Positions 35,636 through 47,555 of a DNA stretch of 64,000 nucleotides are shown here, in pieces. Each line of letters opens with the position of its first letter. Position 1 is the stretch's first letter. Position numbers and translations under genes: made by a program. The notes under the pieces are model-generated. The model was not told the origin of the DNA. It was given only the letters and a program-made list of their open reading frames with translations, and did no database searches. Source of the stretch: Zizania palustris (taxonomy: Eukaryota > Streptophyta > Magnoliopsida > Poales > Poaceae); contig JAAALK010000007.1 of the NCBI GenBank assembly GCA_019279435.1, positions 1 to 64,000 of the forward strand, read 5' to 3'.

Positions 35636-36670
35636 TTATGCAAAATAGCGCTTCAAGTGCTCGGCGTGCCACGTGTGTTTCAGGTCTTCGCCGTCTAAGG
35701 TAGCCAGTCGGTAGGACCCGGGCCGGCTGGAGCCGATCACGATGTATGGGCCCTCTCATTTGTTACTTAACTTCGTCGGAGCAGCCACTGCGCGCAGGAT
35801 GAGGTGCCCAGGCTGAAACTCGTTGCGCTTAACCTTGGGGTCGTACCACTCCTTTGTCTGCTTCTGGTATTGTGAAAGGTTGGCGACGGCTCGGAGCCGT
35901 GTCTCCTCCGTAAGAACGAGGGAGACGGCGCGCTATAAATCACTCTCGGGCGTTGGGACTCGCATCGAGCTAGCCCGGATTTCCGTTGCGATCATTGGTT
36001 CGTCACCGAAGAGGAGCCAAAACGGGGTGAATCCGGTGGCGCGGGAAGGGGTAGTCCGAATGGACCACAAGATCTTCGGGAGCTCTTTAGGCCACAATCC
36101 CTTAGCTAGGCCAATGATGCGGTTGTTAAGGCCAGAGAGTATATGTCCATTAGCCCGCTCAACAGCCCCATTTGGTTGAGGGTGCCGAACTGCTGCGAAG
36201 CAGAGCTAAACTCCCAACTCTCCGCAAAATGCTTTGAAAGCCCTAGCATCGAACTGAGTGTCATTATCCAGCGTGAGCTGCTTGGGCACTCTGAAGCGGC
36301 AGACTATATTCTGCCAGAAGAATTTCTAGACACTTCGGGAGGTGATGGAAGTCAGCGGCTCGGCTTCGACCCACTTGGAGAAATACTCAACAACGACAAC
36401 AGCGAAGCGTAGGTTGCCTCTTGCTCTAGGGAATGGTCCAATGAGATCCATTCCCCAGCGAGCTAAAGGCCACACAGGTGGGATGAGCTGTAAGCTGACC
36501 GGGGGCCTGTGGCTCCGTCGCCCCATCCATTGGCATCCTTGGTAGGTATGCACTAAGTCTTCGGCATCGGCGACAATTGTGGGCCAGTACATGCCCTGCC
36601 GGAGGGCCTTTCCGGCGAGTGCCCGAGGGGCTAAATGGCTACCGCATAGTCCCTCGTGGATTTCTCAGAG
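35636..36670 (-). pseudogene. Integrase of element D
   Basis: Zinc-binding region GLCGSHLA then TYQGC: the first Cys of the CxxC pair is Tyr (TAC, near 36547), unlike C's CQGC. Core: GMDLIGPFPRARGN with the first Asp, LTLDNDTQFDA with the second, PNGAVERANGHIL with the Glu. C-terminal part: LLFGDEPMIATEI, EGPYIVIGSSRPGS, HLKRYFA ending at 35636. Stops near 36325, 36208, 35936 and 35757 break it. Confidence 0.9.
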
Positions 36671-37980
36671 CATTGCTATCCCGTCCGAGTGAGAGATGCA
36701 CCGAAGCAGCGGGGAACATACCCCTGACTTGTACAAGATGCCATCAATGACTTGGAAAGATCTGGCGCGGAGTTGAAGCCGCGCTTGATCCGGACTGGGC
36801 CAGTCATCCAAATCACCACCGAGTGCTCGCAAAATGGGCTCCCGCCAATCGTTGCTGACCATGCAGAGAACTACGGTTGGCCGAGGCGATGCTGGGGTCT
36901 CGGCCAGTATGGAGGTTGGTGCTTCGTCACGGAGGGGCGCCGAAGGTTTGATAATCTCTTCGAGGAAGGTGCCCGGCGGCAAGGCTTGGCCGCTGGCTCC
37001 GGCTTTGGCGATGGCATCGGCTTGGCAATTCTCGCTTCTTGGGATGCTTTGGACGGATATCCCCTTAAAAGATGTTTCGAGCTTCCGAATGGCTTTGAGG
37101 TAGGCGGCGAGGTCTGGGTGCCGGGCTTGGAAGCTCTTGTCTATATGCCCGGTGATGACCTGAGAATCGGTCTTGACTAAGACGCGGGCGGCTCCAAGCG
37201 CATGCGCCTTGCGAAGACCCAGCAGCACTCCTTCATACTCGGCGATATTGTTGGTAGCCTTGAAGCTCAGTCGAGCGGAATATGAAGCCTGCTGGCCGGA
37301 GGGGGAGACAATGACTGCTCCGGCTCCGGCTCCGGCTCCTAAGGCCTGGTAGGCACCGTCCGAATAGACGGTCCAGACCCCCTCGCCTACTTCAGTACTG
37401 GCATGGTCAGTCGCAAATGTCCATTCAGCAACGAAGTCGGCTAGGATTTGAGATTTACTGGTAGTCCGGGCCACGAAGGAGATCCCGAACGGGGCGAGTT
37501 CTACCGCCCACTTCCCGAAGCGTCCGGTGGCATCCTTGTTCCGGAACATGTCGCCCAGTGGGTATGCGGTTGGAATAATAATATCATGAGCCAGGAAGTA
37601 ATGCCGAAGTTTCCTGGGATGCCATGACGAGGGCGTATGCCACCTTTTCGAGCTCGGAATATCGAGTTTTTGCTCCGGAGAAGGCTTCGGATACGAAGTA
37701 GACTGGGCCGTTGCACTAGCTTCTCACCAAGGTCTTCTTCTTGAATCAGGGCCGCGCTTGCTGCGCTGCCGGAGGCGGCGAGGTAGACCATAAGAGGACT
37801 GCCGGATCGAGGTGTGGCGAGGGCCACGAGGCTGGAGAGGTACTCCTTTATTTGATCGAAGCAGTCTTGACATTCGGGGGTCCACACAAAATCTTTAGAG
37901 CCCCGAAGCGCCTCAAAAATGGGCAGGCTTTTTTTCGGCCGATCTCGCCAAAAAGCGGCCGAGAGCGGCCAGGCGCCCAA
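36671..37980 (-). pseudogene. RNase H and second RNase H of element D
   Basis: RT connection WTPECQDCFDQIKEYLSSL (about 37885), then first RNase H (VYLAASGSAASAAL, near 37790; frameshifts near 37710 and 37610) to ILADFVAEWT (about 37430). The second RNase H (VWTVYSDGAYQALGAGA, about 37375) is open together with RAENC-like SIPRSENCQADAIAK and a tether to integrase, down to 36665. Dual RNase H confirms the Tat lineage. Confidence 0.9.
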
Positions 37981-38600
37981 CTAGCTTCTGCGCTTGCTTC
38001 AAATTCCGAGGAGGAGACATGTTTTGCAGTGCGCTGACTTGCGTTGGACTGGCTTCGATACCTCGGTTGGAGACCAGGTACCCCAGCAGCTTCCCCACAC
38101 GCGCTCCGAAAGACACACTTCTTCGGATTAAGGCGGATTCCACACCACCGGAGGCGGTTGAAGGTTTCGGCTATGTCCATACTATGGCGATCCTTGACGA
38201 TACTCTTAATGACAATATCGTCCATATATGCTTCGACGTTGCGGCCAATCTGGTGGCCCAGAGCCCTAGATATCAGTCTCGAGAAGGTGGCTCAAGCGTT
38301 GCGGAGGCCGAAAGGCATCCGAACGTAGCAGAACACTCCCGAGGGGGTAACAAAGCTTGTTTTGACCTGATCTTCCGGCTTCATCTAGATCTAGTGGTAT
38401 CCCAAATAAGCGTCGAGGAAGCTGAGGAGCTAGGCACCAGCAGTGGAATCGACTAACTGATCAATGCGAGGCATGGGGTAGGGGTCACGAGGGCAAGCTT
38501 TATTCAGAGAAGTGAAGTCGATACACATACGCCACTTGCCAGATGTTCTCTTCTGGACAAATACTAGATTAGACAACCACTCGGTGTGACTCACTTACCG
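37981..38600 (-). pseudogene. Reverse transcriptase of element D
   Basis: From FVQKRTSGKWRMCIDFTS to PFGLRNA, with YMDD at 38228-38217, then GIRLNPKKCVF. Three stops occur before YMDD (near 38430, 38390, 38297) and a frameshift near 38105. The same stops occur in the inverted copy at 62681-63170, so they are not random read errors. Confidence 0.9.
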
Positions 38601-39450
38601 AATGACCCCCGCTCGATGTAGCTTCTCAGTCTTGGCATTGGCGAGTTCGGCCCGCTCGACGGACAACTTTCGGAGCCTCTGGCGCACCGGGCGAGCCTTC
38701 GGGTCGACCACCAGAGAGTGCTCAATAATTGAGCGGTCAACGCCTAGGATGTCTTCGTCGGACCATGCAAAGATGTCTAGGTTGTTGCGGATGACTTCCT
38801 CGAGTTTCTTTGACACCTTCAGCTCTAGGCCCCCTCCGAATCGGATCGGGTACTCCTTCCCGTCCTGGATCAGGATCTTCGTGACGATCTCCCCCTCCGG
38901 GAGAGGCTTCGCCGGGCACCCCTTTGGCACAACATCTCCGACGCCTGGCAAGCCGATTCCCTCCGAGCCTTCATGGAAGCTGTGGATCTGGCGTGGCTCT
39001 AGCGGCGCCGAGTGCCCATATTCGACCCGACGGGCCACGGCCTGGTCGCCTAGGACCGACAACACCCCTCCTGGAGTTGGCATCTTGAGGCATAGGTAAT
39101 TATGGTGGGCGATGGCCCCGAAACGGTTGAGCATCCCCCTCCCGAAGATGGCGTTGTAGGCGTACGGGGCGTCGACGACGTCGAAGAGGATCTCCTCGCT
39201 GCGCCGGAGGGGGGAGTCTCCGAAGGTCACTTCCAACACGATCTGGCCAAGGGCGTCAAGCGGTGGTCCCGCGAAGCCCTGGAGTGGTCGGGAAGCCGGC
39301 AGCAGGTTCTTCTGAGAGAGAGACACAGTTGGTCGAAGGCCTGCAGGAAGATGATGTCAGTAGAACTTCTGCCATCGACCAGGATGCGATGCACCTCAAC
39401 TCCGGCGATGTCCACCTGTGATGATGAGGGGGTCAGCATGTGGAAACTTG
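38595..39450 (-). pseudogene. Protease and pro-RT linker of element D
   Basis: VDIAGVEVHRILVDGRSSTDII (about 39425-39360) is the active-site region; DGRSS replaces the DGGSS of element A, so the Gly after the catalytic Asp is Arg. A frameshift near 39320 leads to a 243-residue open frame with LQGFAGPPLDALGQ, VDAPYAYNAIFGRG and FAWSDEDILGVDRSI. Confidence 0.85.
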
Positions 39451-39602
39451 ACGCCGGCGGCTGGGGTGGGCTCGGCTCCGGCGGTGCGGACTGACCGCCG
39501 CAGAGGAACCGTGCTCGCGCCCTTCCGACCCTGACATATCTTGGTGACTGGATGTAGAGGACGCTAGCTTCTCGAACTAGGATCCCAACGGACGGCGCCA
39601 AC
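39451..39602 (-). pseudogene. Primer site and gag remnant of element D
   Basis: Minus strand: TGGCGCCGTCCGTTGGGAT (39600-39582) is the primer site. ATGTCAGGGTCGG (about 39536) probably starts gag, about 25 codons that end in SAAVSPHRRSRAHP. The sequence then jumps to the VKFPHADPL segment just before protease. By comparison with A and C about 1.2 kb of gag is missing. Confidence 0.75.
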
Positions 39603-40161
39603 TGTTGGAATGATAGATCGAACCAGCAGGTTTTCTCAGTGGATGGAAGTGATGGGGCGCTGTGCGCAAAACTGTATTCTCGGATCGTGTGTTTATTACA
39701 ACTGCAGTTGGGGGTATTTATAGGCTTACCTGCTCTGAAGGGTAGGGTACCTCCGAACCCCAACTGCTACTCGATCTGACCTAGGTTAGTGGTACAGACA
39801 AAGTAGATGTTACATAGTACAGACAAGAAGGTGCGATTCTGACAGCGTATCGTCCGTGTCGGGCGCTCTTAAAGGCCGCTCGACACGGTGAAGGCGATCA
39901 TGATCTTGTCCCCGTACGGTCTTGACTGGGTCTTTTCCACGCACGGCCTCCCTCCGGAGCCTCTGGTCCGCCCGAAGGTTGGCCCCTGGCATCTGGCCGG
40001 TCGTTTTCCCCCCGAGGACCTTTCCGGCACGTCTCGGAGCCCCCGGAGGCCTCCGGTCTCCTCGTTCAGAGGCTCAGGCACCTCCGGCGTAGGGCTTTGG
40101 GTCTTCTGGCCGTAGCCTTCCTTTAGAGCCGTAGCCTTCATCGGGATTATCTCCCCCAACA
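39603..40161 (-). repeat. 5' LTR of element D (559 bp)
   Basis: TGTTGGAATGATAG to CCCCCAACA on the plus strand. The TATA box on the minus strand is at about 39713-39725 (CCTATAAATACC). It differs from the 3' LTR mostly by small changes and one or two indels of a few bases, indicating an insertion that is not very recent. Confidence 0.93.
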
Positions 40162-40841
40162 TCTGGAAAATACACAAAAGTATACACCTAATTTATTAAA
40201 ACAATTAACCTATTCTTTTAGTATTTTTTCAGAATTAAAAATTCAGAAAAATACTAAAAGATTACACTTAATCTAGACGATTAAAACAGAAAAATAATCT
40301 CCTATTTTTGAAAATTAAAAACATTCTCTCATACGATGGTTTTAAGCCAAAACCGACAAAGCCTTTTCGATCACCGACACGTGTCACCAATCTGCGAACT
40401 CGATCGCCAACAAGTCTATTCCACTCTCGATCCCCTCGAGCCGCTTGATCACTTGCACTGGCCTCCCTTTCACTGAATTGGTCAACACTGTCTCGATCAT
40501 CTGTCCGTCCATTTCTTGCTCTATCTCTGTGTCTCTTGAGATCATCCCCAACTTCACCCGGCCTCCTTGATCCTCTCGCATCAAGCTCCCCGCTTGACCC
40601 TTGATCACTTGTCATTGACAGTTGGCTAGCATCTCCACCTCCACATGAGACAAGCCAAACCACGAAATGCGACCCACACCGATCCCATCGGCCCACCGAT
40701 CCCCTCGGCATACAATCTCCATACACACATCGATCCCATCGATGCAAGCAAACCACCAATCACTCGTCACAATGACTGAGCAAACTTGTCAATCACTCAT
40801 CACCAAGATAAAAACCACAATGTAACCCTACTTGGTTCCAC

Positions 40842-42406
40842 AATCTCCCCCTTGATGAGTGCATTGGCAACTCCAAAAAGAAACATGATGAAAATTTCAA
40901 GTTCAACGCACAAGTGACCATAAAAACTCAGAAAAGAGCCAAAACATGTCACTTGATAAAAGATCTCTCCTTATCTCCCCCTTTGGCAAAAACATGTAAA
41001 ACATTCTAACATTAAAAACATGTAAAACATTCTAATATTCTCCCCTCTTTGGCAAAAGCATTATGTAAACCATTCTCTCCTTTGACAATGTAAGCATCAA
41101 GGTGATAAAAATGATGCAAAGAGGGATGTAAGGGTAAAGGGTAGATGCAAGCTTCTGAAACATGAGCAATTCCAATTACAGTACAAACAAGCATTTGCCT
41201 TGAATATTGTCTAAAAATATTGTATGACAAGCTCAGGTGAATACCATCTAAACAAAAGCATGAGCAAGCATTTTCAGATTTTAGCAAATAAAAACATCAC
41301 CACTCATATTAGCATACTAGACATGGCAAGTCATGAGATGCAAAAGCTAATAAATACTTAACCAGATATGCATATCCTACTACAAGGAGTTTCAGCAAAC
41401 TTGATATGCGATTAATTCAAGCTTTATGATTTTTTTATTTTTCATTTTAGTGTCAGGGGTTATTTGCATGTCAACCTTATGCTAACTGACCAAGCTAAGC
41501 CTAGATTGAAACCATCAGAAGCTTAAAGTATTGGTCTTAGTATACACTTCAATGTTCCAATTCATACCAAAGTGGTATGGTAAGCAGTCTAGAACAAAGT
41601 AGTGCGACAAAGCAAACCCACCTGGGTCTTTTCAATTTCAGCACAAAACAACATGAATATCAAACATTTTCATTTTTTTCATTCATTTTTATATATTTTT
41701 TAATTTTCAGCACAATATTTTCATGTAAAGCTTTTGAAATATTCAAGTTGCATGTTCGTATCCAAGAGTACAGGACTTATCTACCAGGTATTTAAAAGAT
41801 AGCAAATGCACTCAACCTATACATGCTAGTTACCAGACTAAGCAGTGATCATATTTAATTTTTCACAAATAAAAGCCATGCTCGTAACAGATATCAGATG
41901 TATTCAAAATGAGTATAATCAATAATATTAAAGACAATACTTCAAAAGCATAATAAAACATGTACTCATAATAGCAATTAATCATATGACAGAAGCATAT
42001 GCGGTGATACACAACTCCCCCTCAAAATATGCAAGAAAAACTCGAGTGCTTAGTGTTAGGGTAAGTGAAAAACTGTTAAGAAATCTAGCATTGTAAAACT
42101 CGAGACCAGGCAAAGCAGTAGACTATTTATGCATAGGGTATGAATCATGATAAAAAGTGTGCAGTCTACCTAGAAAGCTCGAACCTAGAAAACGACGAAG
42201 TCTCCTAATCAATCGAGAATCAAAGCCTTTCATACGCAGTCTAGCACCATATGAAGCATGGTGAATATCATGACGGGCAAAATCTCTCATGGGACCATGG
42301 GGAGCCTCAAAATCAGAACGAGAGTGGAAAATAGACTCATGCATACCTGAAGATGGGTAATGCATGTCCCAAAAACTCTTTGCCTGAAAACACCGTTCAT
42401 CCTTGA
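40842..42406 (-). mobile_element. 3' internal region of a Copia SIRE/Maximus-like element
   Basis: AT-rich, read on the minus strand toward the LTR at 40841. It has several G-runs of polypurine form (TTTTGAGGGGGAG near 42015, AAGGGGGAGAT next to the LTR at 40842-40853) and fragments such as HYPSSGMHESIFHSRSDFEAP (42365-42123). An env-like or gag-pol end is possible there but not proven. Element E is inserted at 42406/42407. Confidence 0.6.
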
Positions 42407-42981
42407 TGTTGGGACGACAGATCGAACTAGCAGGTTTTCTTGGTGGATGATTAATGGAATACTATGCGCAAATTGTATCCTTGCAACATGTGTTTATTAC
42501 AACTATAGTCGGGGGGTATTTATAGGGTGGCCCGCCCTGAAGGGCCAGGTACTTCCAAAACCCCCAACCGCTACCCGGCCTGACATTGGTCAGCAGTACA
42601 GACAAGAATAGGTGTTACATAGTAGAGAACAAGAAGGTGTGATTCTGACAGCATATCAACCGTGTCGGGCGCTGCAAAGGCCGCCCGACACGGTGCAGAC
42701 GATCACGATCTTGTCCCGTGCAGCCTTGACTTGGTCCTCCCCGCGTATAGTTGTCCCCCGGAGCCTCTGGTCCGCTCGAAGGCTGGCTTCCAACGCTCAG
42801 CTGGTCGCTTCCCCGGAGAGCCCCTCCAGCACGCCCCAGAACCCTAGAGGCCCCTAAGTCTCCTCGTGAGGAGGCCCGGGTACATTCAACGTAGGGCTCC
42901 GGGTCTTCCGGTCGTAGCCTTCCCTCTGAACTGCACTATTCTTCACGCTTCCCACTGTCACTGGAATTATCTCCCCCAACA
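42407..42981 (-). repeat. 3' LTR of element E (575 bp)
   Basis: TGTTGGGACGACAG to CTCCCCCAACA on the plus strand; a minus-strand TATA box (CCTATAAATACC) near 42516-42528. Similar to D's LTRs across its length. An inverted, nearly identical copy lies at 58311-58879. Confidence 0.93.
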
Positions 42982-43635
42982 GTAGCCCCTCGCTTCTTTC
43001 CTTTCGAGAGCCCTGCACGAGAGAGGGTGGAAGCGCACATGATAACCCCGATAACTTTATAAGAAACCAACTTACATAGAGATTCTGGATCTTACTGCAG
43101 GACGGCCCCGTCCGATCGCTCCGAAGACATACCGGAGCCTTGAAACGTCTTAGCATCCGGAGGCCGAGGGCCGGTTCCGGGGTGCCTTTGTAGAGCTAAT
43201 CGTTTCACGCCCCCGCGAAGGGGAAGGGCTTTGACCGATCGCTCCTGGCGCCCACGCGGCTTTGACCGCTAGGCTCTAGTGCCCGAGGAGTCGGGCTTAG
43301 CGCATTACTCAGCACAATCAATGCGCTAGGCAAGCGGGCGATGCGGGGGAGGTGGACCGTCGGAGACGGGCGCGGCCAGAGCGAGCCAGTAAGGTCTTAA
43401 ATGCGGGTGTCGCGCAGCCGGTGCACCCGTATCGAGCGACGAGAGGTGGACCGGCGCGACGCTGAAGCACCAAGGCTGCGGCGGTCTTCACGCATAAATA
43501 GCCCCAGACCCAACAACCAAGCTCTCCCCTCCCCACTTGCTTAATCTCTTAGCAACAGTCTTAACTGTGCCAGTTTGCTTGCTCTCGAGTTCTTGCTCCC
43601 TCCTTGCGGTAGCCCCTTCTCTGCTTCCTTTTGCT
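42982..43635 (+). promoter_or_regulatory. Upstream region and TATA box of the accessory gene, element E
   Basis: Polypurine tract next to the LTR, conserved GGTGGAAGCGCACATGATAA box (about 43024-43043), and TATA box GCATAAATAG at 43492-43501, 136 bp before the ATG at 43636. No gene in the stretch. Confidence 0.6.
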
Positions 43636-46600
43636 ATGGCGGAGAGAAGTGCTCCTACCGTGGCGATGGACCCTTGCTTCCTACAGCGCCAAATGGCAGC
43701 GGCGGCAGCAATGGCGGTGACTGCTTCCGGTCCAACAGAGGCACGCGACTCACGGGAGCTCCGCCCAGCTTCGGAGCGGTTCCGGGAACAGACCTTGGAG
43801 CTAGGGCCGTCGGCGAGTACGGACGCGTCCATCGAGGAGGTGACCAGGGGCCGCCTTAACCCTGAATCAAGGGCCAGGAAGCTAGGCCCGGAGTTAGTCC
43901 CAGCGCCGCAAGAGGGGGAAGTCGTCGTCTTCGAGGCATTCTTCGACGTGGGGCTGGGGTTCCCGGCCTCGGAACTCCTCTCCGGAGTTCTGGACGCCTT
44001 CCACCTCGAACCCCCAAAGCTTTCCCCGAACGCCATGGCTCGCCTCGCTGTCTTCGAGTGGGCCATGCACGCCGAAGGCTGCGAAGGTAGGGCGGAGGTC
44101 TTCGCCCAGATGCACGAAGCCCTTTGCCAGCCGAAGAAGAAGGACGACCAGGTGTTGGCCTTCGGGAGCATCAACTTCCAGCTCCGGAAGAGGTATGCGG
44201 ACTCCTTCCCGGTGAAGGCAATCAACGAACGGTGGTACTCCAAGTGGGTGCACCGATGGTTCTACGTCCGGGTGGGGTTGAGCTCCGGGCTCACTGGACC
44301 TCCGCGCCACATCTGGTTCCGGAGGGAGGCAGTCGTCGAGGCCAGCGCCGGCTCAGTCTCTGCCCGGATCCAGCTTCTCGAAATCGTCGCCCGCCGGATG
44401 AGCATGCGGGACCTGACGGAGGAGTTCGTGGCCCTCGAGATCCCGCCACTAAAGGAGGAGTGGCCAGCGTCGCTTCGGAGCACCTAGGACGAGTCGACAT
44501 CGACGGAGCTCTCCCGTCAGCTCGGTTAGTATCTGCCTTCTCTTGACCTTATCGGTCTTTCCATTGCGCTCGAAGGGTTATTGGACTTAACCCTCGGGTA
44601 CAGGGTCACTAATTGCCAAGACCCCCGACGAAGTAGCCCGGATGGCTGAGAAGATCCTTGGAGCTCCCACCCCGGTCGAGTACAAATGCTGGGTGGAGCT
44701 TGTGGGGTCTTGGGGGCGGCACAACCGTGTGTGGGACGCGCTCGAACTTCCCCTCGCCTCTCCTGGAGGAGGAAGCCCTTCGCGCCGCTTCAAAGAAGAG
44801 GGTGGCTGACCTCGACGCCGGCCCCTCCTCCAGACGCCCCTCGTAGAAGAAGAAATTGGTGAAGGGCCCGAAGAGGCTCTCCCCGGCTCACTCCTCCGCC
44901 TCCCACTCCGAATGGGGGTACTCCAGCGAAAGAGCCGGGACGGAACCGGAGGATCCCCCGGCGGTCCCGGACCTAGTCCGACCGGAGCAACCGGCCACAG
45001 AAGGTGCCGGAGGCACTCCTATCCCTCCGAACCCATCGCCGCATGCTCCGAGGGCCAAGCAGGAGACGCCAGTTATCGAAGTGGTGTCGTCTCCCAAGTC
45101 TACCCCCCCGACCCACGCGATCTGGCCTCGGAGGGGATCTCCGCCAGCTCTCAGGGGAGTAGGGAGACCGATAGCCTAGACCGGGTGGGATTGGCTGACC
45201 CCGTTGGAGCCGTTGAAAGGAGCGCCGATGTCGAGGCTGAACTCGCCGCGGCGGCAGTAGGTTCCCTAGTGAACTCGATAGACAATTTGTTCTATCGGCC
45301 GAGCACTCCGGGGCACGTCCGGCCTTCAGAAGCCTCTGTCGAGACTGCGGACGAGGGTACGTGACTCCTCCCATCCTTTTACTTGAAATCATAGAATCCT
45401 TTCAACCTTAACCTCTGTTTTTCCTGGGCAGGTACGTCCTTCCGGGCTTCAGATCGGCCCCGATTCCCTCCGAGGATGCCGCCAATGCAGCGTCCGAAGT
45501 CCCTGTCGACGCGGTGGGAGCCCCGGAGCCAGGTGACGGGGCAGAGTCGGAGGAGGCTGACCTAGAGACCGGGACCCGGCCCCGGCCGCCCTCCAGCTCG
45601 AGGGGTGCGAGCTCTAGCGTGCCCCTCTTGTGCCCCTTCCTAGAGGAAGGTAAGGACTTCGCGTCGAGGGTGGCCCCAGTCCATGACTCCTCCCTGCGCT
45701 TGCGGGAGGCTGGGGTGATAGACGAGCTCAGCCTGGTGGATGGCATCGACCTCGGCCAGGCTATCGAGAGCGCCGCGGGCCAGGTATTTCCTCGGAGCAT
45801 CCTTTGGCAAGCCCCTAGTCCCCTTCCCAGACTCGCCATTTCGTGTGCAGGTAGTCACGCTGGCGCAGGGCTCGCTGCTGTCCCTGCTCTCCAAACGCCA
45901 CCGCCGCGATAGCAGCGCTTTGGAGCTCTCCGGGCGAGCGGATGCTGCCGAGAGGTTGGTCCGTGAGCAGGCGGCCGAGATCGAAGATCTTCGCCCTCGG
46001 GCTGCCAGAGTCGAGGCGCTCGAGGCCTGAATGGCAGAAGTCGACACCCTCAAGGCCGAGTTGCTGAACTGGAGGGGCTCCGAGCACGGGCTGCTCAAGT
46101 GGATGAGCTCGAGGCAGAGGTCAACGCCTCTTGGGCCCAGGCCACCGAGGTTGAGGGACTTCGGTCCCGAGCCGAGGAGGCAGACCGGCTCGAAGGAGAA
46201 GTCTTCGCGCTTCAGGCTCAGGTCTCGGAGATGGATGAACTCTGGGAGGCAGCAGCCGGTGCCGAGGCCCTCGAATCCCGAGTGCTCCAGCTTGAGCGGA
46301 CCGCGCAGGACCTCCTGGCTCGGAATGAGGAGGTGACCGAGGCGCTAGCCCAAGGAAAAAGATGGCGGCCGACACCTGTAGTGTCTCTCTGGAGGGCGCT
46401 AGCGCGCTATGGCATCGGGTGTATGGCTTTCGACGTCGCCCAGGAGCCCCTTAGCCGCCGGCTAAAGTTCATCCAGGCCGCCGTCTGGCAGATAGGCCTC
46501 ACCATGTCAAGTACGGTGAGGTATCGGCCCGGGTAGCTGCGCTCGGGATCCTCTGGCACCTGGAGGCGTCCGGCAGCCCCCTTCCTTCGGCTTCAAGTTC

Positions 46601-47374
46601 TCACCCCATCGCCTTCGGGGGGAGCCACCTTCTATCTCCGAGCCCGGCGGTAGCTCAGTCCTGGAGAGTCCTCTAGGCGACTTGGCAAGCCGACGGCCCA
46701 AGCGTGGTCAAGGCCTGGCTGGACGAGGCCCTCCGCTCGAGTGAACCTCCGGCACCTTCGAAGCCCCCAGCCGCGGCGCGCCAACCGGACCCGAAAGTGT
46801 AGTCTCCTTAGGGCCTTCGTACCGCAACTTCTGTAATAGATTAGAAACTTGGTAATGTATTAATAAAGGGTAATTGCTTCTCGTTAATTATTTAGGGCGT
46901 TCGTTCCGCTCATCATTGTGACATTGACGTCCTCGAACCTGATGGAGCCCTTCGGCACCGATGGGCTATTCTTGAAGACCTTAGAGCTAATCAGCCCACA
47001 CGTTTCGTCATTCCCCGAGGCAGCAATGGACATGCAGATCCCGAGGTTCTTCAAGAGGTTCTGAGTTCAATTAAGGAAGAAGAGAGAGAGCGTCGAGCTC
47101 CGTCTTCGTCGCCTGAACCTGGTGCATTGGTCCGACACGGAAGTTGGTCCGAATGAAACACTATCCGGGGGCGAAGGTTTGCGTAGTTGGGCTCAATTGC
47201 AGGAAGATCAGAAGATCTTCCGTGCCCAAGGAAAGAAGAAAGAGGCAGAAGAGGAAGGAGAAGTCTAAACGCGCAGCGCCGGAGTCCCAGACGAGGGCAG
47301 GCTCCGGCCCGGGTGACTGCCCGGACCGAAGAGGCTTCCGGTTCCTGCTTGGCTTGGACGAAGACTTCACTTAA
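43636..47374 (+). pseudogene. Five-exon accessory gene of element E (PF04195-like)
   Basis: Exons 43636-44524, 44604-45356, 45453-45783, 45851-46796 and 46896-47374. Exon 1 (MAERSAPTVAMDPCF...) is open for about 283 codons, the best copy of the N-terminal domain in the window: EVVVFEAFFDVGLGFP, NAMARLAVFEWAM, INERWYSKWVHRWFYVRVG, MSMRDLTEEFVALE. A single TAG near 44486 breaks it. Exon 2 frameshifts near 44745 and 45110; exon 4 has breaks near 46030 and 46365; exon 5 frameshifts near 47120 and 47235, so the usual RFLLGLD end is read in another frame (47336-47370). Same splice-site positions as D and H. Confidence 0.85.
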
Positions 47375-47555
47375 CCTCTCTTTGCCTCTAATTTCACAAC
47401 AAACGTTGTACGTTGTACGTTGTATTGATGATGCAAATAATCGAAGCCTTTCTTCTCTGCTCCTTCCCCCCTCCTTCGCGGGCAGACGTCTTGTCGACTT
47501 GGCGTGAACAGCAGTAAGGAAGGCAGAAGAACTAGGGTTGTGTTGAATCAGATAC

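Larger units (their letters stand above)
29891..40166 (-). mobile_element. Element D: complete 10.3-kb Tat element, target duplication TCTGG
   Basis: The element spans 29896-40161; TCTGG at 29891-29895 and 40162-40166 is its target duplication. LTRs are 29896-30471 (576 bp, 3') and 39603-40161 (559 bp, 5'). Minus-strand order: primer site, short gag remnant, protease, RT, RNase H, second RNase H, integrase (to 35636), 35-bp satellite, then the plus-strand accessory gene (31072-34776) and polypurine tract. Gag is almost wholly deleted, and pol carries several stops, so it cannot move on its own. Confidence 0.95.
28029..40841 (-). repeat. Long Copia SIRE/Maximus-like LTR, split by element D
   Basis: On the minus strand the LTR starts TGTGGAACCAAG at 40841, directly after the purine run CAAGGGGGAGAT, and ends CTATTCACCCCCCTATAG then CTGATCCTACA at 28029. 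Its parts are 40841-40167 and 29895-28029; between them lies element D with TCTGG on each side. Removing D gives an LTR of about 2.5 kb. The sequence is AT-rich and non-coding. The CACCCCCCTATAG end and AAGGGGGAGAT tract are typical of the SIRE/Maximus group. Confidence 0.72.

Noticed and set aside
40268..41287. Minus-strand frames of 163 and 91 codons, repeated at 59995-60888
   Set aside because: The first lies in the Copia LTR; the repetition comes from the inverted copy, not from conservation. The second remains an unexplained frame in the Copia interior with no motif.
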